Both the position numbers and the translations under genes were made by a program. A model generated the notes under the pieces. It was not told the origin of the DNA. It was given only the letters and a program-made list of their open reading frames with translations, and searched no databases. This document shows, in pieces, positions 17,479 through 26,348 of a DNA stretch of 64,000 nucleotides. Position 1 is the first letter of the stretch; each line of letters starts with the position of its first letter. The DNA is from Pseudomonadota bacterium (lineage in GTDB: Bacteria; Pseudomonadota; Gammaproteobacteria; Steroidobacterales; Steroidobacteraceae): assembly GCA_025356075.1 (NCBI GenBank), contig JANXUT010000081.1, forward strand, positions 1 through 64,000, written 5' to 3'.

Positions 17479-19013
17479 GCACGCCGCCGGGCGGCGCGGC
17501 GGGGCTTGAGTGCGCGGTGGAACTCATCGTCCGCGAGGAGCGCGAGCGTGAAGCGCACGCCCACCCCGGTCAGCGTCGAGGTCACGTGGGCGAGGCCACC
17601 CGCGCGCGCGGCGCTCGAGAGGTCGACGTGCGCCCACGGGATGCCCTTGCCGACGAAGCGCGACAGGAACCGCGCCGCGTAGATGTGATCGCCCTTGCCA
17701 TCGAGCAGGCACTGGATGATGTCGGCGGTGGGGCTGTCGAGATCCTGGTCGAAGTCCTTCGGGGTCGGGAAGCCCCACACGCGCTCGCCCGAGCGCGTGC
17801 CGGCCGCCTCGAGCACGTTGCGCAGCTTCGGCTCGTTCGTGAACACCCCCGACATGCGCTCGGTGAGCGCGTACACGCACGCGCCCGTCAGCGTCGCGAA
17901 GTCGATGATCGCGGCGGGCGCGGTGCGCGAGGCGAGCGCGAGGGTGTCGGCGAGCACCATGCGGCCCTCCGCATCGGTGTGCGCGACCTGGATCGTGACG
18001 CCGTTCGCGGCCCTCACCACGTCCTGCTGCGTGTAGGCGTTAGGTCCGATGCGGTTCTCGGCGAGCGCGAGCCAGGCATCGACGGGGCCCGGGTAGTGGC
18101 TCATCGTGAGCGCCGCGAGCGCCCCGACCGCAACCGCGCTCCCGGCCATGTCGATGTGCATGTCGTACATCGACTTGGCCGACTTGACGTTGTGGCCGCC
18201 GGTGTCGAAGCAGATGCCCTTGCCGACGAGCGCGATCGGCCGTGCGGCGGGAGCGCCGCGCGGCCGGGTGGGGCGGTACTCGAGTCGGACGAGCGCGGCG
18301 TCGCGGTCGCGGCTGCCGCGGGAGACCGCGGTGAAGGCGCCGGCGCCCTGGCGCTTGAGCGCGCGCTCGTTCTGCACCGTCATGCGCCAGCCGTGGCGCT
18401 TGGCGAGCGTCGCGAGGGCACGGCGGTAGCTCGCCGGAAAGAGCACGTTCGGCGGCAGTGCCGTCAGCCACCTGGCGAGGTGCGCGCCATCCTCGACCGC
18501 GACGGCGGTGGCGATGTCGATGGGCCCTGAGAGCACGAGCTCGGCCGGCTGCCAGGCGGGCGGCGGCTTGGATTTTCCGGTCGGACGGGATTCGGTCGCT
18601 GCGAGGAGGGCGGCGAGGAGTGCGCCGACGGGAGAGGGGTCGCTGCTCGGTCCGCCCCGTGCGCGAAGCGAGGCGCCGGCGACGACCTTGGGCTGCGCCG
18701 CGACGAGTTCGCGCACCATCTGCCCCGCGAGCGAGAGCTGCTCGAAGGCCTCCGCCTCGTCCGCGAGCTCGCCGACCACGACCCGGATGCCGCGCGGTGT
18801 CGGCAGGCTGACGGACCAGGCACTGCCCGGCGTCCGCGGCAGCCGTGCACGTTCCCGGTGCAGCAGATCGCCGTAAGGCAATCCCGCGAACGGCGTGGCC
18901 GCGCCCGCCGGCACGAGGAGGAGGAGCGCGTCCGCGCGGCGCACGAGCGCCGCCGAGGGCGCGCCGGAGACGTTCCTGATCAGATACTTGCGTCGCTCTG
19001 GAAGCAGCTTCAC
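17475..19013 (-). CDS. M17 leucyl aminopeptidase family protein (PepA paralogue)
   Basis: Predicted cytosolic dizinc aminopeptidase of 512 residues, a distant paralogue of the PepA at 58590-60077. The C-terminal catalytic half is intact: GKGICFDTGGHNVK supplies the Lys and Asp ligands and the second catalytic Lys, YDMHIDMAG supplies Asp, and HTDAEGRM replaces the canonical NTDAEGRL while keeping Asp, Glu and Arg. The N-terminal half (about 1-170) is poorly conserved and includes a Pro/Ser-rich linker. The C-terminus is strongly basic. ATG at 19013 is divergent from aceE; the stop overlaps pyrC. Likely an active peptidase with altered specificity, judging from the motif change. Confidence 0.85.
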   Translation of the reverse strand: MKLLPERRKYLIRNVSGAPSAALVRRADALLLLVPAGAATPFAGLPYGDLLHRERARLPRTPGSAWSVSLPTPRGIRVVVGELADEAEAFEQLSLAGQMVRELVAAQPKVVAGASLRARGGPSSDPSPVGALLAALLAATESRPTGKSKPPPAWQPAELVLSGPIDIATAVAVEDGAHLARWLTALPPNVLFPASYRRALATLAKRHGWRMTVQNERALKRQGAGAFTAVSRGSRDRDAALVRLEYRPTRPRGAPAARPIALVGKGICFDTGGHNVKSAKSMYDMHIDMAGSAVAVGALAALTMSHYPGPVDAWLALAENRIGPNAYTQQDVVRAANGVTIQVAHTDAEGRMVLADTLALASRTAPAAIIDFATLTGACVYALTERMSGVFTNEPKLRNVLEAAGTRSGERVWGFPTPKDFDQDLDSPTADIIQCLLDGKGDHIYAARFLSRFVGKGIPWAHVDLSSAARAGGLAHVTSTLTGVGVRFTLALLADDEFHRALKPRRAARRRA

Positions 19014-19027
19014 GGGGCTCGTTTACC

Positions 19028-19045
19028 TTGACCCATCTTCGTCAA
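19028..19045. promoter_or_regulatory. TTGAC/GTCAA dyad, candidate aceE operator
   Basis: Inverted repeat TTGAC at 19028-19032 and GTCAA at 19041-19045 with eight bases between. The left arm is the -35 box of the aceE promoter. On the other strand the right arm reads TTGAC and could serve as a -35 for the divergent peptidase gene. Operator function is inferred from position and symmetry only. Confidence 0.35.
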
Positions 19046-19056
19046 ACCCAGATCAT
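19028..19056 (+). promoter_or_regulatory. Promoter of the pyruvate dehydrogenase operon
   Basis: TTGACC at 19028-19033, a 17-base spacer, then GATCAT at 19051-19056. The predicted start near 19063 leaves a leader of about 45 bases ending in GAGGA before the aceE ATG. The -35 is close to consensus and the -10 is moderate. Confidence 0.5.
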
Positions 19057-19107
19057 ATCGGAGTCGAGTCCGGGGCGAGCCGCTCCGACGCTGAGGATGC
19101 GCGACGC

Positions 19108-21771
19108 ATGACGGATACCCCGCGAGTCGAGGACGTCGATCCCATCGAGACACAGGAGTGGCTCGAGTCGATCGATTCGGTGCTGACGGCCCATGGGCCC
19201 GAGCGCGCCCACTTCCTGCTCGAGCGGCTCATCGATCATACCCGGCGCGCGGGCGCGTACCTGCCGTTCAAGCCCAACACCGCCTACGTCAACACCATCA
19301 GCGCCGCGCACGAGAAGACCTACCCCGGCAACCGGGCGCTCGAGCGGCGCATCGAGGCGTACATCCGCTGGAACGCGCTCGCGATGGTCGTCGCGGCCAA
19401 CCGCCAGAACTCGGAGTACGGCGGCCACCTTGCGACCTACGCGTCCTCGGCGACCCTCTACGAGGTCGGCTTCAACCACTTCTGGCGCGCACAGAGCGAG
19501 CAGCACCCCGGGGATCTCGTGTTCATGCAGGGCCACTCGAGCCCCGGCATCTACGCGCGCGCCTACATGGAGGGCCGTCTGACCGAGGAGCAGCTCAGGC
19601 ACTTCCGCCAGGAAGTGGGCGGCAAGGGACTTTCCTCCTACCCGCACCCGTGGCTGATGCCGGACTTCTGGCAGTTCCCGACCGTGTCGATGGGCCTGGG
19701 TCCGATGATGGCGATGTTCCAGGCGCGCTTCACGCGCTACCTCGAGCATCGCGGCATCGTGAAGCCCTCCGACCGCAAGATCTGGGCGTTCCTCGGCGAC
19801 GGCGAGATGGATGAGCCGGAGTCGATGGGCGCGCTGACGATGCCGGTGCGCGAGAAGCTCGATAACCTCGTCTTCGTCATCAACTGCAACCTGCAGCGCC
19901 TCGACGGCCCGGTCCGCGGCAACGGCAAGATCATCCAGGAGCTCGAGGCCGCCTTCCTAGGCGCCGGCTGGAACGTCATCAAGGTGGTGTGGGGCTCGCG
20001 CTGGGATCCACTGCTCGCGCGCGACCAGAAGGGACTCCTGAGGCGCCTCATGGAGGAGTGCGTCGACGGCGAGTACCAGAACTTCAAGGCCAAGGGCGGC
20101 GCGTACACGCGCGAGCACTTCTTCGGCAAGTACGCCGAGCTCAAGGAGCTCGTTGCGAACATGTCGGACGAGGAGATCTGGCGCCTGAACCGCGGCGGCC
20201 ACGATTTCGTGAAGGTGTGGAACGCCTACGCCGCGGCCTCCGCCACCAAGGGCCAGCCGACCGTCATCCTCGCGAAGACCATCAAGGGCTTCGGACTCGG
20301 CAAGGCGGGCGAGGCGCAGAACCCGACGCACCAGCAGAAGAAGCTCGACGACACCGCGCTGAAAGCGTTCCGCGACCGCTTCAACATCCCGGTCTCCGAC
20401 GATGAGATCGCGAACCTGCCGTTCAAGCGACCGGCGGATGACAGCGAGGAGATGCGCTACCTGAAGGAGCACCGCGAGGCGCTCGGCGGCTACCTGCCGC
20501 AGCGGCGCGTCGCCGCGACGCCGCTCGTCATTCCGGCGCTGCAGGCCTTCCAGCCGCTGCTCGACTCGACCGGCGACCGGGAGATCTCGACGACGATGGC
20601 GTTCGTCAGGATCCTCGGCATCCTCCTCAAGGACAAGAACGTCGGCAAGAACATCGTGCCGATCGTCCCGGACGAGGCGCGCACCTTCGGCATGGAAGGC
20701 CTCTTCCGGCAGATCGGCATCTATTCCTCGGTCGGCCAGCTCTACACGCCGCAGGACGCCGACCAGCTCCTTTCCTACCGCGAGGACAAGAAGGGCCAGA
20801 TCCTCGAGGAGGGCATCAACGAGGCGGGTTCCATGTGCTCGTGGATCGCGGCGGCCACCGCCTACGCGAACCACGGCACCTACATGGTGCCTTTCTACAT
20901 CTACTACTCGATGTTCGGCTTCCAGCGGGTCGGCGATTTCATGTGGGCGGCCGGCGACATGCGCGCGCGCGGCTTCCTGATGGGCGCGACCGCCGGGCGC
21001 ACCACGCTCGCGGGCGAGGGGCTGCAGCACCAGGACGGTCACTCCCAGCTCTGCATGAGCGCGATCCCGAACTGCGTCGCGTACGACCCGTGCTACGCCT
21101 ACGAGCTCGCGGTGATCGTGCACGAGGGCCTGCGGCGCATGTACGCCGAGCAGGAAAGCGTCTTCTACTACCTCACCGTCATGAACGAGAACTACGTGCA
21201 GCCCTCGATGCCCGCGGGCGTCGAGGCCGGCATCATCAAGGGCATGTACCTCCTCTCGATCGGCGGCCGCGGCAAGGTGCGCGCGACGCTCCTCGGCTCA
21301 GGCACCATCCTGCGCGAGTGCCTCGCCGCCGCGCAGCTCCTCGAGGGCGACTTCGGCGTGCCCGCCGACGTCTACAGCGTCACGAGCTTCTCCGAGCTCA
21401 GGCGCGAGGCGCTCGACGTCGAGCGCAGCAACCGCCTCAATGTCGGTGCGCGCCCGACGCAGTCCTACGTGCGCGAGTGCTTAGGCGAGCGCGAGGGCCC
21501 CTTCATCGCCGCGACCGACTACATGAAGCTCGTGCCCGACCAGATCCGCGAGTGGGTGCCCGGTCGCTTCATCGTGCTCGGCACCGACGGCTACGGCCGC
21601 TCCGACGCCCGCGCGGCGCTCAGGAGCCACTTCGAGATCGACCGCTACCACATCGCCGTGGCGGCGCTCAAGGCGCTCGCGGATGAGGGCAAGGTGGATG
21701 GCGCGACCGTGACCGCCGCGATGCAGAAGTTCGGCATCGACGCCTCGAAGCCGAACCCGGTATCGGTCTGA
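19108..21771 (+). CDS. aceE: Pyruvate dehydrogenase E1 component, homodimeric
   Basis: Thiamine-diphosphate enzyme that decarboxylates pyruvate and acetylates the lipoyl arm of E2. The 887 residues equal the E. coli length. Seen: PFKPNTAYVNTI near the start, the ThDP motif GDGEMDEPE ending at INCNLQRLDGPVRGN, the HDFVKVWNAY region, and the transketolase-like pyrimidine domain with EGINEAGSM and LAGEGLQHQDGHSQ (conserved His). ATG at 19108 is chosen (GAGGA ten bases upstream); the open frame extends 71 codons further into the promoter. First gene of aceE-aceF-lpd, with aceF starting two bases after the stop. Confidence 0.97.
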   Translation: MTDTPRVEDVDPIETQEWLESIDSVLTAHGPERAHFLLERLIDHTRRAGAYLPFKPNTAYVNTISAAHEKTYPGNRALERRIEAYIRWNALAMVVAANRQNSEYGGHLATYASSATLYEVGFNHFWRAQSEQHPGDLVFMQGHSSPGIYARAYMEGRLTEEQLRHFRQEVGGKGLSSYPHPWLMPDFWQFPTVSMGLGPMMAMFQARFTRYLEHRGIVKPSDRKIWAFLGDGEMDEPESMGALTMPVREKLDNLVFVINCNLQRLDGPVRGNGKIIQELEAAFLGAGWNVIKVVWGSRWDPLLARDQKGLLRRLMEECVDGEYQNFKAKGGAYTREHFFGKYAELKELVANMSDEEIWRLNRGGHDFVKVWNAYAAASATKGQPTVILAKTIKGFGLGKAGEAQNPTHQQKKLDDTALKAFRDRFNIPVSDDEIANLPFKRPADDSEEMRYLKEHREALGGYLPQRRVAATPLVIPALQAFQPLLDSTGDREISTTMAFVRILGILLKDKNVGKNIVPIVPDEARTFGMEGLFRQIGIYSSVGQLYTPQDADQLLSYREDKKGQILEEGINEAGSMCSWIAAATAYANHGTYMVPFYIYYSMFGFQRVGDFMWAAGDMRARGFLMGATAGRTTLAGEGLQHQDGHSQLCMSAIPNCVAYDPCYAYELAVIVHEGLRRMYAEQESVFYYLTVMNENYVQPSMPAGVEAGIIKGMYLLSIGGRGKVRATLLGSGTILRECLAAAQLLEGDFGVPADVYSVTSFSELRREALDVERSNRLNVGARPTQSYVRECLGEREGPFIAATDYMKLVPDQIREWVPGRFIVLGTDGYGRSDARAALRSHFEIDRYHIAVAALKALADEGKVDGATVTAAMQKFGIDASKPNPVSV

Positions 21772-21773
21772 GC

Positions 21774-23141
21774 ATGGCTGCGCCGATCGCCGTCCGCGTT
21801 CCGGATCTCGGCGACTTCAAGGAAGTCGAGGTCGTCGACGTGCTGGTCCGAAGCGGCGACGTCGTCGCGCTCGACAGCCCGCTCGTCACGCTCGAGACCG
21901 AGAAGGCGACGATGGACGTGCCCTCGACCGCGGCCGGCCGCGTCGTCGCGATCCACATAAAAAAGGGTGACAAGGTCTCGACGGGCTCCGCGATCCTCGA
22001 CATCGAGGCGCTGCCGGAATCGGCCGGGACTTCCGAGCCCACCGTGCGCGTGCCATCGATTGCCGCCGACAGCGTCGCGCCGATCGCCGCTCCCCTCGCG
22101 CCCGCGACGCCTGCTCCGGTCGCTGCGTCCGCGAAGGCGGCGCCCGCCGCGGCCGCGCCCGAGGCGCGAGGCAATGAGCCAGCGCTGCGGGCGCCCGTGT
22201 TCCTGAGTCCGGTCGCCGAGGCGGGCTTCGCCCGCGTCCACGCGAGCCCCTCGGTGCGGCTCGCCGCGCGCGAGCTCGGCGTTGACCTCGGTCGCGTCAC
22301 GGGCACGGGACCGAAGAGCCGGATCCTGCATACGGACGTGAAGGCGTGGGTGAAGCGCGCGCTCGCGGGCCAGGCGACGGCCCCCGCCGCGGGCGCGGGA
22401 CTGCCGCGCGTGCCGGTCGTCGATTTCGCGAAGTTCGGCCCGATCGAGCTCAAGCCCCTGAGCCGCGTGCAGAAGATCGCAGGTCCCCGTCTGCACGCGA
22501 GCTGGGTCAACCTGCCGCACGTCACGCAATTCGACGAGGCGGACATCACCGCGCTCGAGGAAGCGCGCGGCAAGTTGAAGCAAAAGGCGCTCGATGAGGG
22601 CATCAAGCTCACGCCGCTCGCCTTCGTCCTGAGGGCCTGCGCGCGCGTGCTCGCGCAGTTCCCGCGCTTCAACGCATCGCTCGATGCGGCCGGCGAGAAC
22701 ATGGTCCTCAAGAAGTACCTGCACCTCGGATTCGCCGCCGACACGCCGAACGGGCTCGTCGTGCCGGTCATCCGCGACGCCGACCGGAAAGACGTCTACG
22801 AGCTCGCGCGCGAGCTCGCCTCGCTCTCGGAGAAGGCGCGCGCCGGCAAGCTCACGGGCGCCGAGATGCAAGGTGGCTGCTTCACGGTCTCGAGCTTGGG
22901 CGGCATCGGCGGCACGGCGTTCACGCCGATCATCAACGCCCCGGAGGTCGCGATCCTCGGCGTCTCGCGCTCGAGCATGAAGCCGGTCTACCTCGACGGG
23001 CAGTTCGTGCCGCGGCTGATGCTGCCCTTGTCGCTCTCCTACGACCACCGCGTCATCGACGGGGCCGACGGCGCGCGCTTCGCGGCCGCGCTCGTTGCCG
23101 CGCTCGGGGACGTGCGCGCGCTCCTCGAGGCGGTGCCGTGA
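21774..23141 (+). CDS. aceF: Dihydrolipoyllysine acetyltransferase (PDH E2)
   Basis: Core acetyltransferase of the pyruvate dehydrogenase complex; accepts the acetyl group from E1 and passes it to CoA. The 455 residues hold a single lipoyl domain (lipoyl Lys44 in ETEKATMDVP), an Ala/Pro-rich linker (about 85-150), a peripheral subunit-binding domain (SPSVRLAARELGVDL, about 160-195) and a catalytic domain ending with SYDHRVIDGADG (catalytic His near 425). E. coli AceF has three lipoyl domains; this enzyme has one, and a second is carried by the E3 encoded next. The stop overlaps lpd by four bases. Confidence 0.96.
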   Translation: MAAPIAVRVPDLGDFKEVEVVDVLVRSGDVVALDSPLVTLETEKATMDVPSTAAGRVVAIHIKKGDKVSTGSAILDIEALPESAGTSEPTVRVPSIAADSVAPIAAPLAPATPAPVAASAKAAPAAAAPEARGNEPALRAPVFLSPVAEAGFARVHASPSVRLAARELGVDLGRVTGTGPKSRILHTDVKAWVKRALAGQATAPAAGAGLPRVPVVDFAKFGPIELKPLSRVQKIAGPRLHASWVNLPHVTQFDEADITALEEARGKLKQKALDEGIKLTPLAFVLRACARVLAQFPRFNASLDAAGENMVLKKYLHLGFAADTPNGLVVPVIRDADRKDVYELARELASLSEKARAGKLTGAEMQGGCFTVSSLGGIGGTAFTPIINAPEVAILGVSRSSMKPVYLDGQFVPRLMLPLSLSYDHRVIDGADGARFAAALVAALGDVRALLEAVP

Positions 23142-24958
23142 GCGAGGCGGGGTCCCGCGGGCGCGAGGTCCGCGTACCGGCACTCGGCGACTACAAGGAC
23201 GTGCCGGTCATCGCGGTGCTCGTCGAGCCCGGCCAGACGGTCGCCGAGAACGACGCGCTCCTGACGCTCGAGAGCGACAAGGCGACCATGGACGTGCCCG
23301 CGCCCTTCGGCGGCACGATCGAGCGCGTGCTTGTGAAGGTCGGCGAGCGCATCGCCGAGGGCTCGGTCATCGCGATCATCAGCGAGGCCGCTGGCGCCAC
23401 GGCCCCCGTCGCTGAAGCCCCCGCTGCCGCCCCCGAATCCGCTGCGCCCGGGGCTCCCGCCGCCGGTCGCACCGGCGACACGGTCAGGATGCGCCGGCCC
23501 GAGCTTGCCGACACCGAGGCCCCCGCCGCGCGGGTCGATGAGCCGGCCGCCGACGTCCTCCTGCCGCTCGTCGTGCTGGGCGCGGGACCCGGTGGCTACA
23601 CCGCGGCGTTTCGCGCCGCCGACCTTGGCCTCAAGGTCGGCATGATCGAGCGCGCGCCGACGCTCGGCGGCGTCTGCCTCAACGTCGGCTGCATCCCGTC
23701 GAAGGCGCTGCTGCACGCCGCGAAGGTCATCGACGAAGCGGCCTCGATGTCGAACTCAGGGATCAGCTTCGGCGCACCGAGCATCGACGTCGAGCGCCTC
23801 GGCGCGTGGAAGCACCGGATCGTGAGCCGCCTCACCTCCGGCCTCAACTCGCTCGCGAAGCAGCGCAAGGTCGAGGTGCTGAGGGGCGAGGCCAGGTTCC
23901 TCTCGCCACACCGGCTCGAGCTCAAGCACGAGGGCCGCACCACCGTCGTCGGCTTCGAGCAGTGCATCATCGCCGCAGGCTCGGAGGCGATGACGCTGCC
24001 GGGCGTGCCTGCGGATCCGCGCATCATCGACTCGACCGGCGCGCTCGAGCTCAAGGACATCCCGGCGCGGCTGCTGGTCGTCGGCGGCGGCATCATCGGG
24101 CTCGAGATGGCCTGCGTCTACCATGCGCTCGGCTCGAAGGTGAGCGTCGTTGAGCTCTCGGCCGGCCTCATGCCCGGCTGCGACCGCGATCTCGTGCGGC
24201 CGCTCGAGAAGCGGCTGCGCGGCCAGTACGCCTCCATCCTGCTCGGCACCAAGCTCGCCGGCATCGAGGCAGGGCCGAGCGGCCTGCGCGTCAGCTTCGA
24301 GGCGAGCGGGGCACCCGCGCCCCAGGAATTCGATCGCGTCCTCGTCGCGGTCGGTCGCCGCCCGAACGGCCGCGCGATCGGGGCGGACGCGGCCGGCGTC
24401 AACGTCGATGCGCGCGGCTTCATCCCGGTCGACAAGCAGCTGCGCACCAATGTGCCGCACATCTTCGCCATCGGCGACATCGCCGGCGCCCCGATGCTCG
24501 CTCACAAGGCGAGCCACGAGGGCAAGGTCGCAGCGGAAGTCGCGGCGGGACTGAAACGCGCCTTCGATGCGCGCGTGATCCCCTCGGTCGCCTACACCGA
24601 CCCCGAGATCGCCTGGGTCGGGCTCACCGAGACCGACGCGCAGGCGCAGGGCATCAAGGTGGGCAAGGGCGCATTCCCGTGGATCGCCTCCGGCCGCTCG
24701 CTCGCGCTCGGCCGCGAGGAAGGGTTCACCAAGCTCCTCTTCGACCCCGAGACCCATCGCGTGCTCGGCGCCGGGATCGTCGGCACGAACGCGGGCGAGC
24801 TCATCTCCGAGGTCGCGCTCGCGATCGAGATGGGTGCGGATGCCGCCGACATCGGGCTCACCGTGCACCCGCACCCGACCCTCTCGGAAACGGTCGCTTT
24901 CGCGGCCGAGGCGTTCGAGGGCACGCTCACCGACCTGTACCTGCCGAAGAAGACCTGA
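23138..24958 (+). CDS. lpdA: Dihydrolipoyl dehydrogenase with N-terminal lipoyl domain
   Basis: FAD-dependent E3 that reoxidises dihydrolipoamide with NAD+. The 606 residues exceed the usual 470 because residues 1-85 are a lipoyl domain (Lys48 in ESDKATMDVP), joined by an Ala/Pro-rich linker of about 55 residues. The catalytic part shows VLGAGPGGYTAAFRAADLG (FAD), GGVCLNVGCIPSKALL (redox disulfide, near 179 and 184), VVGGGIIGLEMACVY (NAD), FAIGDIAGAPMLAHKA and HPHPTLSE (catalytic His-Glu near 577). Lipoyl-fused E3 is known from Neisseria and some other proteobacteria. GTG start coupled to aceF. Ends close to the convergent histidine kinase. Confidence 0.96.
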   Translation: MSEAGSRGREVRVPALGDYKDVPVIAVLVEPGQTVAENDALLTLESDKATMDVPAPFGGTIERVLVKVGERIAEGSVIAIISEAAGATAPVAEAPAAAPESAAPGAPAAGRTGDTVRMRRPELADTEAPAARVDEPAADVLLPLVVLGAGPGGYTAAFRAADLGLKVGMIERAPTLGGVCLNVGCIPSKALLHAAKVIDEAASMSNSGISFGAPSIDVERLGAWKHRIVSRLTSGLNSLAKQRKVEVLRGEARFLSPHRLELKHEGRTTVVGFEQCIIAAGSEAMTLPGVPADPRIIDSTGALELKDIPARLLVVGGGIIGLEMACVYHALGSKVSVVELSAGLMPGCDRDLVRPLEKRLRGQYASILLGTKLAGIEAGPSGLRVSFEASGAPAPQEFDRVLVAVGRRPNGRAIGADAAGVNVDARGFIPVDKQLRTNVPHIFAIGDIAGAPMLAHKASHEGKVAAEVAAGLKRAFDARVIPSVAYTDPEIAWVGLTETDAQAQGIKVGKGAFPWIASGRSLALGREEGFTKLLFDPETHRVLGAGIVGTNAGELISEVALAIEMGADAADIGLTVHPHPTLSETVAFAAEAFEGTLTDLYLPKKT

Positions 24959-24967
24959 GCGGCGCCC

Positions 24968-24984
24968 CGCCTCAGCCTGAGGCG
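24968..24984. terminator. Small hairpin at the lpd / histidine kinase junction
   Basis: CGCCTC (24968-24973) and GAGGCG (24979-24984) form a six-pair stem with loop AGCCT between two convergent genes; its left arm touches the kinase stop codon. There is no T-tract. Only weakly supported as a terminator. Confidence 0.35.
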
Positions 24985-26336
24985 ACGGTCGGAATCTCGA
25001 GGACGACTTTCAGCCCGGGCGCGGCATCGCCGAGCTCGAGCCGTGCGTGGTGCAGGCGCGCGACCGCGGCCACGAGCGAGAGCCCGAGCCCCGACCCCGG
25101 CAGTCCCGAGCTTCCCGGCAGTCGCCGGAAGCGCTGCGTCGCAAGCTCCCGATGTTCGACCGGGATGCCGGGCCCGCGGTCGGTGACCTCGAGCCGCGCG
25201 AAGCCCGCTTCGCGCGTGAGGCTCGCGCTGATCGGCGTGCCGCGCCCATACTTGAGTGCGTTGTCGAGCAGGTTGGCGAGCGCCTGCGAGAGGAGCTGGC
25301 GGTGGCCGCGCACGGTGAGCGCGGGCTCGACGGTGACGCTTAGCTGTCCTGCTTCGGCGAGGGGCTGGTAGAACTCGATCAGATCGGTCGCGACGGCGCT
25401 CAGGTCCACGTCCTCGAGGGGCGCGGTGCCGGACTCGGCGAGCGCGATCCGAAGGAGCCCCTGCAGCGTGTCGCCGAGGCGGTCGATCTCGCCGATCACC
25501 GCATCCGCCGCCGCCGCCTGCGCGGGCTCGGTCGCGGCGCGCCTCGAGTCCTGCGCGGCGCCACGGATCCGGTTGAGGTGGCCCCTCAGGTCGTGCGCGG
25601 TGCTGTCGAGCACCGCGCGCATCGTCGTCGTGAGCGTCTCGACGCGACCGAGGAGCTCGTTGAAGCGCCCGACCAGCGCATCGATCTCATCGCCGCTCCC
25701 GGTGAGCGGCAGGCGCTCGCCGAGGCTCCCGGCGGCGATGCGCCCGGCGCTGTCACTGATGCCGTGCGCGGCGCGCGAGATGCGCTTGCCGAGCCACCAG
25801 CCGGCGAAAAGGCCGAAGAGGAGCGCGACGACGACCGCCCAGGCGATGCTCCTCAGCATCACCGCGCGAAACGCGCGGCGGTCCTGGACGTCGTGCCCGA
25901 CGAGGAGGCGGAAGCCGCCGCCGAGCTCGAGCACCTTGGAGCGGATGAGGCGGCTCGCGTTCGCATCGCCGCGGGTCACCGCGACGTCGAACTCCGCCCA
26001 GCCGCCTGGCAGCAGCACGAGGTCGGGGAGCACGACGACGTTGCCGGCGAGGAAGTCCCCGCGCGGGCCCCTGAGCTCGTAGACTCCGCCGCGGACCCAC
26101 GGATCCTCGGCCCGGTCGACGATGCTCGTCACGAACGCATCGAGGTCGCGGTCGCGGAACTCCTCGGCGAGCCCCTGCGCCTCGAGCGCGATCGACTGGT
26201 CGCCGTCGGCCGCGATGATCCTGAGCGTGGTGAAGTAGACGCCGCCGAGCACGGCGACCATCGCAAGCGCCAGCAGCATCCCCTGCAGGAACGCGAGCCG
26301 GGCGATCGAGGAGCGCGCGAAGGTGACGGACGCCAC
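24972..26336 (-). CDS. Two-component sensor histidine kinase
   Basis: Membrane sensor kinase of 454 residues, QseC/PmrB-like in layout. It has an N-terminal membrane segment (about 13-37), a periplasmic domain of about 125 residues, a second membrane segment (about 163-182), and a HAMP region. The dimerisation helix has the phospho-acceptor in STAHDLRGHLNRIRG (His near 248), where the usual HELRTP reads HDLRGH. The ATPase domain shows LANLLDNALKYG (N-box), DRGPGIP (G1) and GSGLGLSLV (G2). It starts 12 bases after the response regulator stop, in the same operon. The signal is unknown; the periplasmic domain has no motif I recognise. Confidence 0.92.
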   Translation of the reverse strand: MASVTFARSSIARLAFLQGMLLALAMVAVLGGVYFTTLRIIAADGDQSIALEAQGLAEEFRDRDLDAFVTSIVDRAEDPWVRGGVYELRGPRGDFLAGNVVVLPDLVLLPGGWAEFDVAVTRGDANASRLIRSKVLELGGGFRLLVGHDVQDRRAFRAVMLRSIAWAVVVALLFGLFAGWWLGKRISRAAHGISDSAGRIAAGSLGERLPLTGSGDEIDALVGRFNELLGRVETLTTTMRAVLDSTAHDLRGHLNRIRGAAQDSRRAATEPAQAAAADAVIGEIDRLGDTLQGLLRIALAESGTAPLEDVDLSAVATDLIEFYQPLAEAGQLSVTVEPALTVRGHRQLLSQALANLLDNALKYGRGTPISASLTREAGFARLEVTDRGPGIPVEHRELATQRFRRLPGSSGLPGSGLGLSLVAAVARLHHARLELGDAAPGLKVVLEIPTVASG

Positions 26337-26348
26337 GCGAGGGCGCTC

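Noticed and set aside
21645-23183. 512-codon minus frame opposite aceF
   Set aside because: Antisense to a certain gene, with no ribosome-binding site or conserved motif.
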